Source: Methanobacteriota archaeon
GTDB lineage: Archaea; Thermoplasmatota; Poseidoniia; Poseidoniales; Thalassarchaeaceae
Assembly: GCA_018650285.1 (NCBI GenBank)
Contig: JABIGF010000028.1
Span: 1 to 64,000, forward strand
Reading direction: 5' to 3'
Length of the DNA: 64,000 bases
The notes below the pieces were generated by a model. That model did not search any database. It was not told where the DNA came from and saw only the letters and a program-made list of their open reading frames with translations. Below, piece by piece: positions 52,658 to 62,600 of this stretch. The position numbers were made by a program, and so were the translations under genes. The first letter of the stretch is position 1. Each line of letters opens with the position of its first letter.

Positions 52658-53941
52658 ATGGTTGAATACAATAGTAAAAATCCCTATTATGGCGAGATGA
52701 TTGAGAAGCGAGTAATCACTCATCCTGACTCTACAAAAGAGACCCGTCACATATCATTTGATTTAGGTAAATCGGGACTTGAATACAAGGTAGGAGACGC
52801 CCTAGGGATTATCCCACAGAATCCAAATGAATTAGTTTCGGATTTGATGGGTTTGCTTAATTTCAATGGTAGTGAGATGATTGTAAGCCATCTTGGAGAA
52901 GCAACTGTAGAAGATGCATTGACTAACCATTACGAAATTCATCGCCTTTGTAAGAAATTCATTCAAGGGCTAGAGATGAAATTTTCTAGTTCAAGCCCAA
53001 AAATTTCAGCACGATTAGTTGGGCGTTCACGAACTCAAGTAAATAGTGGTGAATCCGCTTTTGATTGGGATTGGTCTGGAGATGAAGAAGATTATCCTGA
53101 AGGATTCACACCTGTTGGTGCTGCAACTGACCCCACACTATTATTGTGGGAATCTTTGGTTAATGATGCAGATGCCATGGAGGACTATCTATGGAGTCGA
53201 GATTACATTGACTTGCTCTCAGATATGCCAAACCTTTCATTTACACCACAAGAGTTTGTTTCAAATCTTGACCGACTAAAGCCTCGTCTATACTCGATTG
53301 CTTCATCACCTGACGCACACCCTGGTGAAGTTGAATTGACAGTTGGTATTGTTAGATACAATCACCATGGCAGAGACCGAGGTGGCCTTTGTACAATTTA
53401 CATGGCTGATTTAGCAGCACTCAATGAAAAGTCAATTCCAATGTTTATGTCACCCACTCGAAGTTTCGTGCTTCCAAAAGATGGGGATACTGATATCATA
53501 ATGGTTGGACCTGGGACTGGTATTGCACCATTCCGTGCTTTCCTTGAACAACGTGAAATGGATAAATCAAAGGGCCGAAATTGGTTCTTCTTTGGTGACC
53601 GAACCTCTACTCATGAGTATCTCTATGAAGAGGAACTGAATGATTGGGTGGATAGTGGTCACTTGACTCGTCTCGACCTTGCGTGGTCACGTATGGAGAA
53701 TATTCCAAAGACCTATGTTCAGAATTTGATGGCTCAAAACGGAGAAGAGATTTGGTCATGGATTGATGGTGGCGCTTACTTTTATGTCTGTGGTGACAAG
53801 AACCGAATGGCAAAAGATGTTCACAACACTCTCATTAACATCTGCCAAGAATTTGGCAATATGTCGGCTGAAGATGCTAAAGAATTCGTTGAAAAGCGTA
53901 TGATGAAGGAAGAAAAGCGCTATCTTCGAGATGTCTATTGA
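52658..53941 (+). CDS. Sulfite-reductase-like FAD/NADPH flavoprotein (CysJ C-terminal type)
   Basis: 427 residues. It lacks the flavodoxin domain; it has the connecting region, the FAD-binding RLYSIASSP (about 214) and GGLCTIYM, the NADPH site GPGTGIAPFRAFLEQR (about 283-298), and the C-terminal RYLRDVY, which matches the end of CysJ-type reductases. It should carry electrons from NADPH to an external flavodoxin or ferredoxin, or to sulfite reductase. Neither partner is adjacent. ATG at 52658 is chosen; a TTG at 52637 could add seven residues. Confidence 0.85.
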   Translation: MVEYNSKNPYYGEMIEKRVITHPDSTKETRHISFDLGKSGLEYKVGDALGIIPQNPNELVSDLMGLLNFNGSEMIVSHLGEATVEDALTNHYEIHRLCKKFIQGLEMKFSSSSPKISARLVGRSRTQVNSGESAFDWDWSGDEEDYPEGFTPVGAATDPTLLLWESLVNDADAMEDYLWSRDYIDLLSDMPNLSFTPQEFVSNLDRLKPRLYSIASSPDAHPGEVELTVGIVRYNHHGRDRGGLCTIYMADLAALNEKSIPMFMSPTRSFVLPKDGDTDIIMVGPGTGIAPFRAFLEQREMDKSKGRNWFFFGDRTSTHEYLYEEELNDWVDSGHLTRLDLAWSRMENIPKTYVQNLMAQNGEEIWSWIDGGAYFYVCGDKNRMAKDVHNTLINICQEFGNMSAEDAKEFVEKRMMKEEKRYLRDVY

Positions 53942-53993
53942 TTTGGTCTCTTAGAATCGCCATTCTATTGAACCGGCTCCGTGTGGGCAGGTC

Positions 53994-55328
53994 ATGTTCA
54001 AGCGGGTGCTCATAGCCAACCGCGGCGAAATCGCTCTTAGAATATCTAGAGCATTGCGTACATTAGGTTGTGAAGTTGCAATCATTCATGGCCGCGAAGA
54101 TCGCTTATCCTTGCCAGTCAGATTTTCTGATTTAGCAGTAGCAAATTATTCTTCTAATCCTCTAGAGTCTTACCTTGATTATGAGAGGGTGATTGAAATT
54201 GCAAAAGAGATAGGTGCCGAAGCGATTCATCCGGGCTATGGCTTCCTTGCAGAAAATGCATCATTCGTTCGTCGCTGTGAGGAGGAAGGCATTGTGTTCA
54301 TAGGCCCTTCATCTGATGTGATATCATTACTGGGTGACAAAATAGAGGCTCGTAAAGCGATGGAAGCTGCAGGTCTTCCTGTTGCCAAAGGCAGTAACGA
54401 GCCAATCAACAATGCTAGAGAAGCTGCAGCACTCGCAACAGATATTGGCTACCCCGTCATCATCAAAGCGGCAGCAGGAGGGGGTGGAATTGGGATGCAG
54501 ATTGTTCACGAAGAAAGCGAATTTGAATCGGCTCTCAATCTCTGTCAATCTAGGGCGAAGTCAGCATTTGGCGATGACAGAGTGTTTGTTGAGAAATTTA
54601 TTGAAGGTGCTCAACATATTGAATTTCAAGTCCTTGGAGATGGCCATAGAGCGATACATTTCGGAGAGCGTTTTTGTTCAATTCAGAGACGCCACCAGAA
54701 ACTACTCGAAGAAGGCCCATGGTTAGATGCAGAAGTACGTGCCGAGATTGGTGCTCGTGTTTGTGCAGGTGCTCAAGCAGTCGGATACAAAGGGTTGGCA
54801 ACCTTTGAGTTTCTACGGGACAAACATGGTGACTTCTATTTCTTGGAAGTGAATCCAAGGGTACAAGTTGAACATACAGTGACCGAGATGATTACTGGTC
54901 ACGATTTAGTGAGCCTTGGTATACGCATTGCTGCGGGAGAATCTTTGTCGTTAACGCAAGAGGAAATAGAAATTTCAGGCCATGCAATTCAATGCCGTAT
55001 TAATGCAGAAGACCCAGTAAAATTCATCCCTTCACCAGGTCGGTTATGGGATTGTCATTTCCCTGCTGGCTTTGGGGTAAGGGTAGATACTCATGCTCAT
55101 ATTGGATATGAAATGCCAGGTTGTTTTGATTCATTACTTGCCAAAATGATTGTCTGGGCCCCAAATCGAGAAGATGCGATTGCGGGCATGAAGACTGCTT
55201 TAGGCGAAACAGTACTTGTGGGAGTTGACACGGTAATCCCGCTCCACAAGGCAATCTTGGATGAGCCCGATTTCCAATCTCGTCAAATTACTATTCAGTA
55301 TCTCGATGAGCATCCCAACATTCTTTGA
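53994..55328 (+). CDS. Biotin carboxylase subunit
   Basis: 444 residues. Carboxylates biotin on a carrier protein with ATP and bicarbonate. Visible: FKRVLIANRGEIALRI at the start, the ATP-grasp loop KAAAGGGGIGM, EFQVLGDG, EVNPRVQVEHTVTE and the CRINAEDP segment. It is a complete stand-alone BC of ACC/PCC type. The biotin carrier and carboxyltransferase subunits are not in the window. The preceding reductase ends 52 bases upstream in the same direction. Confidence 0.93.
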   Translation: MFKRVLIANRGEIALRISRALRTLGCEVAIIHGREDRLSLPVRFSDLAVANYSSNPLESYLDYERVIEIAKEIGAEAIHPGYGFLAENASFVRRCEEEGIVFIGPSSDVISLLGDKIEARKAMEAAGLPVAKGSNEPINNAREAAALATDIGYPVIIKAAAGGGGIGMQIVHEESEFESALNLCQSRAKSAFGDDRVFVEKFIEGAQHIEFQVLGDGHRAIHFGERFCSIQRRHQKLLEEGPWLDAEVRAEIGARVCAGAQAVGYKGLATFEFLRDKHGDFYFLEVNPRVQVEHTVTEMITGHDLVSLGIRIAAGESLSLTQEEIEISGHAIQCRINAEDPVKFIPSPGRLWDCHFPAGFGVRVDTHAHIGYEMPGCFDSLLAKMIVWAPNREDAIAGMKTALGETVLVGVDTVIPLHKAILDEPDFQSRQITIQYLDEHPNIL

Positions 55329-55334
55329 GAGTGT

Positions 55335-57131
55335 TTATCCAAGTCTTTGCATTCCTGCAAATCGTGGTGCTGGCTCATTGCTTGATACCATGCCAGAGAA
55401 ATTTTTTGGCGCTGTCAACTTCTTTGTTTCATCACCTTTGAGAGTGAACCCTTCACTCTTACTGCTGCTTGAAATCCCACGTAGTGTACGGTTTGCTAAA
55501 TCATCAGCGATTGCACCGCCGCCATTCATTGTTAGTAGACGAAGGCGTGCTTGTACATCGGATTGTGAATCTTGGTCCGCACGAAGGCGCAGAATCTGTG
55601 TTGTGTGCATGTTTGCTTCTTGATAGGCATCACCAGTATTTCCATCTTCATCACCATAGACTGAGGCATAACCATCTCCAGCACCTGTGATTTTCTTGGA
55701 AATCTCTTTTCCACTTTGTTCAATTCTTTTGAGTCCCGGTTTAACCCATTGACCAATTGTCTTGAGTGCACTTCTTCGTCTTCTGTATGATTTATTGACA
55801 CGTATACGTGATTCACGCGCATAGTGTTTCTGCATTCTATTTAGCGCAGGGTAATTTGATAGTGGATTAGGCTTTGATACCTTTTCAAATGATTTTCTTA
55901 ATTGTTCAGGTAGCGGTTGAACCTTCTCTTCAGGTGCATTAATTGCTGCAGATGCAACTAGCCCAGGGCTAGTGGGCAAATCTGGGCGAAGCGCAACTCT
56001 GGTTGGTTCTGGGAGATTAGGTCCAGCAGCAGCAGTCAACATCGCGTATGAGGTAGTTGGTGTTTCAGATGGAAGTTGCCAACTTTGTTGTGATAGAGCC
56101 GGTAGAGTAGTAGTTGGCTCTGGCAGAGAATTTGGAGAGTGTGGTGTGTTCACACTCTCACTGAAACTATCCAATTCATCAAACATGCCAAACATTCCGC
56201 CCATATCGAAGTTCGCTTCACTTGCCTGTTGAGCTGCTGCTTGTGCTCTATTTACTGGTGGCGGAGAATTCGGGGTTGTGTTAGTTGCACTATCTGGTAC
56301 ATTGAAATTAGGTAATTGGAAGGGTGCTTCATAATTAGTTGCAGTAGGTGCATGCGCTTCTTTTTGTTCAGCAAGAGCGCGAGTAGAGCGGTCAAATACA
56401 GTATTTTGCTCGGGTTTCCTATCTCTTTCTGAATACCATTGAGGTGTCTCTCTTCCCCAAACACGTTCGTATGCTGAATCCATTGTTGGTTGAGGCGTTT
56501 TGGGAATTTCATATTCAGTGGTCTCAACTGGGATTGAAATCGAAGAACGACTTTGCTGTAGTTCTGCAAGTGCTTGTTCAAGAGATTGTTCCTTTGCCCC
56601 CTCAATATTTGTTCGGGCGTTAGCGGCAGCGACAAATCCTGCTTCTGAACGAACTTCATCTATATCTCCTACCAGAGATAATTCTGGTTGAATAATTTCA
56701 TCTAACCCAATTACAGCATCTTCTAATGTACACCCATCGGACATACGATCTAAGATGATGTAAATTCTTTGCAATAAATGGTCACGCCCGTGTAGCAAGT
56801 GCCTGTCACCTTGTTTGGTATCAATACATAGTGCAGGTCTTCGTCCTAGAAGCCAAGCAAGAAGTGAACTAACTCCTAAGATAAAAGAGTAAATTTGAAT
56901 ATCGCCCGTAAATACTCTCAGACTAGCAAGTATGGAGAGTACACCAAAGAACGTGAGAAGTGGAGGTGTGAAGGCGACGTGATGGTGACGAAGTCGAGTG
57001 ATTGATTCTAATTCAATCCTCATTCCTTTGCTATCTGAACGTTCCAAAAGGAGGTTGTCATCGGTCAAAATAGCGGTGATATTGCCTTCGACTCCAGCCA
57101 TCTTCAGCGGTGCGAATTTTTCATTATCCAA
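55335..57131 (-). CDS. Membrane-anchored protein with long proline/serine-rich region, unknown function
   Basis: 598 residues. Residues 10-50 may be a small beta-domain (PH-like), followed by two hydrophobic segments (about 55-95). A cytoplasmic helical portion (100-200) leads to a long Pro/Ser/Thr-rich, low-complexity stretch (about 200-410) and a basic C-terminal region. TTG at 57131, seven bases after GGGGG, is taken as the start; ATG at 57101 is the alternative. No family is recognised. It is convergent with the biotin carboxylase. Confidence 0.65.
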   Translation of the reverse strand: MDNEKFAPLKMAGVEGNITAILTDDNLLLERSDSKGMRIELESITRLRHHHVAFTPPLLTFFGVLSILASLRVFTGDIQIYSFILGVSSLLAWLLGRRPALCIDTKQGDRHLLHGRDHLLQRIYIILDRMSDGCTLEDAVIGLDEIIQPELSLVGDIDEVRSEAGFVAAANARTNIEGAKEQSLEQALAELQQSRSSISIPVETTEYEIPKTPQPTMDSAYERVWGRETPQWYSERDRKPEQNTVFDRSTRALAEQKEAHAPTATNYEAPFQLPNFNVPDSATNTTPNSPPPVNRAQAAAQQASEANFDMGGMFGMFDELDSFSESVNTPHSPNSLPEPTTTLPALSQQSWQLPSETPTTSYAMLTAAAGPNLPEPTRVALRPDLPTSPGLVASAAINAPEEKVQPLPEQLRKSFEKVSKPNPLSNYPALNRMQKHYARESRIRVNKSYRRRRSALKTIGQWVKPGLKRIEQSGKEISKKITGAGDGYASVYGDEDGNTGDAYQEANMHTTQILRLRADQDSQSDVQARLRLLTMNGGGAIADDLANRTLRGISSSSKSEGFTLKGDETKKLTAPKNFSGMVSSNEPAPRFAGMQRLG

Positions 57132-57320
57132 TTATCTGCCCCCGTCTACTTAGTCCATCGTTTAGGGCCTAGCCCCAGTGTGCATCCCATGACTAGCAGG
57201 GTAGCGGTCTGCTTATACATATTACGCCAGCGAATAGGTCCTTCAGGCCGGTCTGTAGGGCTGTTGAAAATATTCGGTAAAAAAGTCAATCTTATTTTAC
57301 CCTATTTTGAAACAACAATA

Positions 57321-58325
57321 TCATTTGATAGATGCGACTTTAGTGGCGTAGCCAAGAAGTCTCATTTTGGCATCAAGTTGGTTGATGAGAATTCTCGGTG
57401 TTGAAGTTTGTCGAAGAAAAAGAGGTTGGTCCCAAGCTACAGTTAGTTCATCGCCTGTGATGCTCTCAACTCGGCCGACAATAAATTGTAGGTCCACAGC
57501 AGCGTGAACAACATCTCCTGCTGCAACTGCTTTTTGTTGAAATGGTGCTCTAACAAGTTCAAGCCGGCTCTTATTGTGGCGCTCCATGCTTGATTCATGC
57601 CCGCCTGTGCTATCTGGTTTGACTAGAATACTACCTCTTTCCAAGGCAACTTCTCTCAAATCTCGCATTGCAACTCCAACTCTGTCGCCAGCAAGCGCAG
57701 CATCAACATCATCATCCATTACTTGTAGGGAGCGGGCAATTCCACCTTCTGCTGTAGGGAGTGCTAGCAATTTGTCGTGCTTGTTGACGGTCCCTGATTG
57801 TACATAGCCAATAGCGACTAAGCCAACTCCCTTTACATTGAAATGTTGATCAACTGGAATTACTAGTGGTTCTTCAGATTGGTCAGTTAATCCATCAAGT
57901 GTAGCAAAAAGTAGTGTTCGGAGTTCGTGCTCATCAGGGGGTGTTTCGTGAAGTGTCCATGTTGAGAGTCCAGCTTGTTCCATGATAATCTTGACTTGTT
58001 CAGGGTCAACCCAACCACCATCTTCTGGTTTTATGATAGCATGGCCATGTTGTATTCCAGAGCATCCGAAAGCGACGAGAATTTCCCCTAGTATGGCATC
58101 AATTTTTGAGATTTCAACAACACCAGCGCGTGCAACATTTAGCACACTAAGAAGGGGGCGTATTTTTTCTGGGTGGCGTAGTGGCCTAAGTAGTGACAAT
58201 ATCTTCACTTCGCCACCTTCAACAATTTTGTAAACATAACTTTCAATGTCTCTTGTATCGTTGAGTTTAGCAAGGCTCTTGGCTAATTCTTGAGAGCCGA
58301 CGAAGGCGACATTCAGCACCGTCAT
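57321..58325 (-). CDS. EF-Tu/SelB-like protein with degenerate GTPase domain
   Basis: 334 residues. The EF-Tu-like domain 2 and 3 regions are clear (VIPVDQHFNVKGVGLVAIGYVQSGTV and ILVKPDSTGG), similar to aSelB and EF-1alpha beta barrels. The N-terminal 100 residues match a GTPase fold, but the P-loop GxxxxGKS is replaced by FVGSQELAKSLAK, and neither DxxG nor NKxD is seen. It should not hydrolyse GTP. Known archaeal EF-Tu-domain-2 paralogues are similar. Its role in translation is unknown. The 189 bases after it hold the promoter of the proline-rich gene. Confidence 0.75.
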   Translation of the reverse strand: MTVLNVAFVGSQELAKSLAKLNDTRDIESYVYKIVEGGEVKILSLLRPLRHPEKIRPLLSVLNVARAGVVEISKIDAILGEILVAFGCSGIQHGHAIIKPEDGGWVDPEQVKIIMEQAGLSTWTLHETPPDEHELRTLLFATLDGLTDQSEEPLVIPVDQHFNVKGVGLVAIGYVQSGTVNKHDKLLALPTAEGGIARSLQVMDDDVDAALAGDRVGVAMRDLREVALERGSILVKPDSTGGHESSMERHNKSRLELVRAPFQQKAVAAGDVVHAAVDLQFIVGRVESITGDELTVAWDQPLFLRQTSTPRILINQLDAKMRLLGYATKVASIK

Positions 58326-58364
58326 AGTGTCGCCGGATGGCGCATCTGAATTGAACCCGCCGGC

Positions 58365-58826
58365 TCAATCAGTTGCTTTCATCGCGTCGCGTGCCGCTTC
58401 AGCAGCCTTCCACAATTCTTTGTCTTCATCAGTTATTGGAGTGAATTGTGGAATTGGAATTGGTCTCATTTGATTGTCTATTGCAACCATGAAGAAAAAC
58501 CCGATACAAATGTCTTCACTTTCCCAAACACTTCTGTCTAGGCGGCGAGCAAGGACATGGCAGCCGGCTGTATGTTTTGAAGTAAAGACCACTTTTGCTG
58601 TGACTTCAATCAAATCCCCTTGGTAAGCAGGGCGCTTAAATTTTAATGAATCAATGCTGACGGTGACAAATTCACGGTGAGCAAATTTGCTACAAACAAT
58701 GCCTGCGGCAGTATCCATTATTGAGAGAAGACGCCCGCCAAATAGTGTGTTGTAGGCATTCGTATCTCCTGGAAATACCTCTTGAATCAAAGTTACAGGC
58801 TCAAGTGTGAACGGCTCGGAAGTCAT
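58365..58826 (-). CDS. Acyl-CoA thioesterase, hotdog fold (YciA/BACH-like)
   Basis: 153 residues. Hydrolyses acyl-CoA to free acid and CoA. The hotdog signature is FPGDTNAYNTLFGGRLLSIMD, then the central helix AGIVCSKFA and VTVSIDSLKFKRPAYQGD. The family's usual catalytic Asn and Asp are in these segments. ATG at 58826 is chosen; a TTG lies five codons upstream. The EF-Tu-like gene starts 39 bases later on the same strand. Confidence 0.9.
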   Translation of the reverse strand: MTSEPFTLEPVTLIQEVFPGDTNAYNTLFGGRLLSIMDTAAGIVCSKFAHREFVTVSIDSLKFKRPAYQGDLIEVTAKVVFTSKHTAGCHVLARRLDRSVWESEDICIGFFFMVAIDNQMRPIPIPQFTPITDEDKELWKAAEAARDAMKATD

Positions 58827-58937
58827 TGTAATCAATACCAACCGGTGGCTCCTCCCTCATCAAGGCTTGTTCAAAGAAACATCTAGATTGGGGGTTATGA
58901 CAGAAGTTATCATTCACTAGACCACTGTCCGAAGGCC

Positions 58938-59606
58938 ATGGGAAGTGGCGATAGGCGAGTAGCGGTCGCTCTCGTTTCTGGCGGAATAGACTCTCCTGTG
59001 GCGGTTTCAAGAATGCTTAATTCTGGGTGGGATATCTATCCAATGCATTGTAGTCAAGAACCAATTACTGGGCGTGAAGCGGAAGAAAAAACATTGGCAA
59101 CATTATCAAAACTTGCCCAATCAAACTCCAAAAATAGTGGTGAAATAATAGGTGATTTAATCGTCATTCCCGTCGGTGAAACTTTGGCGATGTTTACTGA
59201 ACCAGAATCTCACCGAGATTACTTTGTTCACATGAAGAGACTTTTCAATATCTTAGGTTCCATAGTTGCTGATGAAGTTGGTGCGTCACATCTACTCACT
59301 GGTGAAAATTTAGGTCAAGTATCAAGTCAAACATTAGGCAATCTTGGAGCAGTAGAAGAAGCCTCAAGTCGCCCGATATTGAGGCCACTTCTTGGGATGG
59401 ATAAACAGGAAATTATTGATGAGGCGAGAGTGATAGGGACCTATTCTTTTAGTGAGGGTCCAGAGATGTGTGATGCTTTGGGACCAAAGCACCCTACAAC
59501 CGTTGCAAACCTGTCCCGTTTAGAAACAAGTGAACAGGCTCTTGGTGGGTTGAAATCATTGGCTGAAAACTGTTATTCACAACGGCGATTTGAGCCTCTT
59601 TTGTGA
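58938..59606 (+). CDS. Stand-alone ThiI-type PP-loop sulfurtransferase
   Basis: 222 residues. The PP-loop VSGGIDSPVA (about 13-22) and LLTGENLGQVSSQTLGNL (about 118-135) are those of the ThiI AANH domain, which makes 4-thiouridine in tRNA. The THUMP/ferredoxin-like N-terminal domain and rhodanese C-terminus are absent from the gene and its neighbours. It may use a separate THUMP protein. The upstream thioesterase is divergent. Confidence 0.88.
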   Translation: MGSGDRRVAVALVSGGIDSPVAVSRMLNSGWDIYPMHCSQEPITGREAEEKTLATLSKLAQSNSKNSGEIIGDLIVIPVGETLAMFTEPESHRDYFVHMKRLFNILGSIVADEVGASHLLTGENLGQVSSQTLGNLGAVEEASSRPILRPLLGMDKQEIIDEARVIGTYSFSEGPEMCDALGPKHPTTVANLSRLETSEQALGGLKSLAENCYSQRRFEPLL

Positions 59607-59689
59607 CCTATCAAATAGATACATACGCCCATTGGGGTTAAATGCAAATCGCCGCTCGGTTTCATGAACCGCATAGCGGTTCTTGAGTG

Positions 59690-62600
59690 ATGAACATGAA
59701 TGACAAGAAAAAGAAAGCAATCAGTTACCTAATTCTCGGGTTGATGATTCTATCTTCAACAGCGACTGCAGCATCGATAACAACCTTCTCAGATGGAGGG
59801 ACAAGTGTTGAGGTTGAATTGAGAGTACCTGGCGATTATCAAGATGGGTTGACAGGAGGAATTTCTCTTCTTGAAGGGGAGACTATTACATCAGCAACTG
59901 TCAATGTATCGACTGGATTTGCGATGTACGATGGCTACACAAAATATGACCAGTCAATAATGCCTCAAGGCGGCGGAGGAATTTGGGATGCTCGCTACAA
60001 TAGTGGATTAACAACATACAGCGATGCAAACTGTCATGTTGCATCACCACTAGATTGTTCATTCACATCAACATCTGAATCATTAAGTTTGACCAGTAAA
60101 GGTTTCAATGCTGATTTTGAAATCGGTGGGCAAGGTATGGCACCAGGAGCTCCTATTGATACTTTCAATTGGGAAAGAAAGTCACCAGGAATGTCAAATA
60201 TTCCACCATCCGGTTGTTCATCTGGAAGTTACTGTTGGGGTACAAATTTTGATGACCCCGATTACACCGATGATACTATTCAAACCGATTTTGAATATAC
60301 AGTTGATACAAAACCAATTTGGGTATTTCCTACAAAAGGAACTGCTACGTTCAAATCCTATCACAGCACCTACTATCGTCAAGCAACTGGCAACAATTTC
60401 TTCTATGAAGACTGCGCATATGTTGCAGTTCAGAACTCATCTGATGGAAATGGGTGGTCTCAGTGGGGATTCATGCCTCTAGATCTTGGAACGACTCAAG
60501 GTTTGCAACAAGGTACACAAGGTCTCTTTCAAGTGGCTGATGTTACTGGCGTTACTACAAATAAAGTACAAACTTCTTGTAACGGAAAAGGGCCAATAAC
60601 AGTCCCTGCAAATGAGTGGGTTCTTGCTGGTAAGAGTACTTGGGCAAATAACGCAAACGGGTGGGCTACCATCGGATTAGACCTTACTGCGCACGAAGGA
60701 AAATATGTCAAATTGAAGTTCGTGTTGGAGAAAAATCCAATGCAAGGGGTTCCAGTAAACAATACCATGCCGGGTTGGTATATTGACGCTCTTCGTATTG
60801 GTGATGCACTTCCACAATCAGGAAACGTGGTGTTGAAATCATTCTCTCCTAGACAACCTCCAAACCCAGGTTTCCCAGATGGTTATGGTATTCTTGATGT
60901 AGAGGTAGCAACAGCTGGTCCTGGTTCATTTACAGTTGATGTACTTGATTCTTCAAATGGACAGTTGGTAGTTGACCGTTATGGGAGAACTATGGCAAGT
61001 CTTGAGGGTGAACTCATTGAATTATGGGATATTGATGCAGACCAGTATGGCTTGATTGATTTACGTTTCAATTACAATTCTGGTGCTAGCAGAATGAGCT
61101 CTCCAGAAATGCACGGCTTTACAATCGGCACTAAAGTTGGTTCAGGTTTGAATTCATCAGATTCAATCTTTTTTGCAGGTGGTACATTGAATAATGGGCA
61201 ATGGGATAGTGATCCTGTGCAAGGTGGAATGATTATTTACATGCCAAAAATGAATGATACTTCTTGGACGCCGTTGATAGAGAAGAATAGGTTTAGTATG
61301 CCGATAATGGCTGCTAAACCAATGATTTCAGATTCATGTGGTGGTTCAAATAGAAATCTGGTTATGATGATGAATAGTAATCAGTCAGGCCAGTTTAGTC
61401 CAGTGAATAATCAATGGATTACATTTTCTTCTCCATCAACAGGAATCGGATTTGGAGCCCAATATTCAGCCCAATGTACAGTATATTCAATGTGGATTGA
61501 ACTTCGCTTTGCTCATACGATGAGTGATGTGAGACTAGACATCGCTGGTGACGGAGATGTTGAGTGGGGAATGACTGAGAGTGCATATGGTTCTCTTGGC
61601 CGACAGCAAATGTTCCGCACTCACATGGCTAATGGAATCAATTACGGTTCTGACAACATCACTCTTGCAATGAACATCGCTGGTATTGCTGAAGGAGGCG
61701 TATTCTTCCTTCCTAAAGGGGCACAAGTATCTCATGCAGAATTATCATGGGATAATGCGAATATTGGTAATTCTTCAATAGAATTACTGGCAGGCCCTTC
61801 TTCACAGATGTTGGGATACACTAATGACCAAGGGAGAGAAACTCCTGATGCATTTGGGGCACTTTCAGAATTTTATTCCGAAGTTCAAGCCCTTTTGGAT
61901 GACCCAAATGTGCCAATGAGTCACGCTGATGAATATGGGAATGAATGGATACAATTCCGATTCAAACTCAGCAACCCAACAGCTCAGGCTGCAACAAGTA
62001 TCAATCTTCGGGATTTGGATATTTTCTATTCATGGACTCGTGTGCTTTCAGATGACAACAATTTCGCACGTGAATTGAATCAGGGCGTTGCTCTTGGACA
62101 ACCAATTGGTGGACAAGTTGTTGTGCCAATGAAATTCACGTCAACGTCTGGTGGCGGTGTTGTTTTGGATAACCTCTTGATTAATACTGCTAATGGATAT
62201 GATTCAACTCTCAATATGACAGGAGATTCAGAAGGACTCTATGCTTCAGGAGAGGTTTATGAGGTAATTTCAACTCATGCAGTTGGTGCCTCAACAGGTG
62301 CAACAATTGCGGGGGCAAGCCTTCAATTTGAATCTGAAAGTGGTATCACAGAATTCCGCTGGGCTTCTAACAATGATTCATTTTGGATTGAAAGTGGTTC
62401 AGAAAGAGTCTCAATAATGGTGGCACTATCAAGTTCATCAGATACTGCAGATGGTAAACAGATATTATGGAGATTTAGAGTCAATTCAGTTTGGGAAGAT
62501 TCAGCGTCAGTTCGAATGTTTGCTACACTCATTACAGATGGTGGTTCAGAAGGTTTGCCAGCGGCCTTATATTTCAATCCAGCACAAGGAAATGCCGTTG

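Noticed and set aside
57132-57320. Possible tRNA gene around 57137-57210
   Set aside because: The GCCCCCGT...CTTAG start looks tRNA-like, but there is no GG in the D-loop and no GTTCGAA-type T-loop at the right distance.
57321-58325. Functional SelB elongation factor
   Set aside because: GTP-binding motifs are missing, and no selenocysteine machinery is seen in the window.
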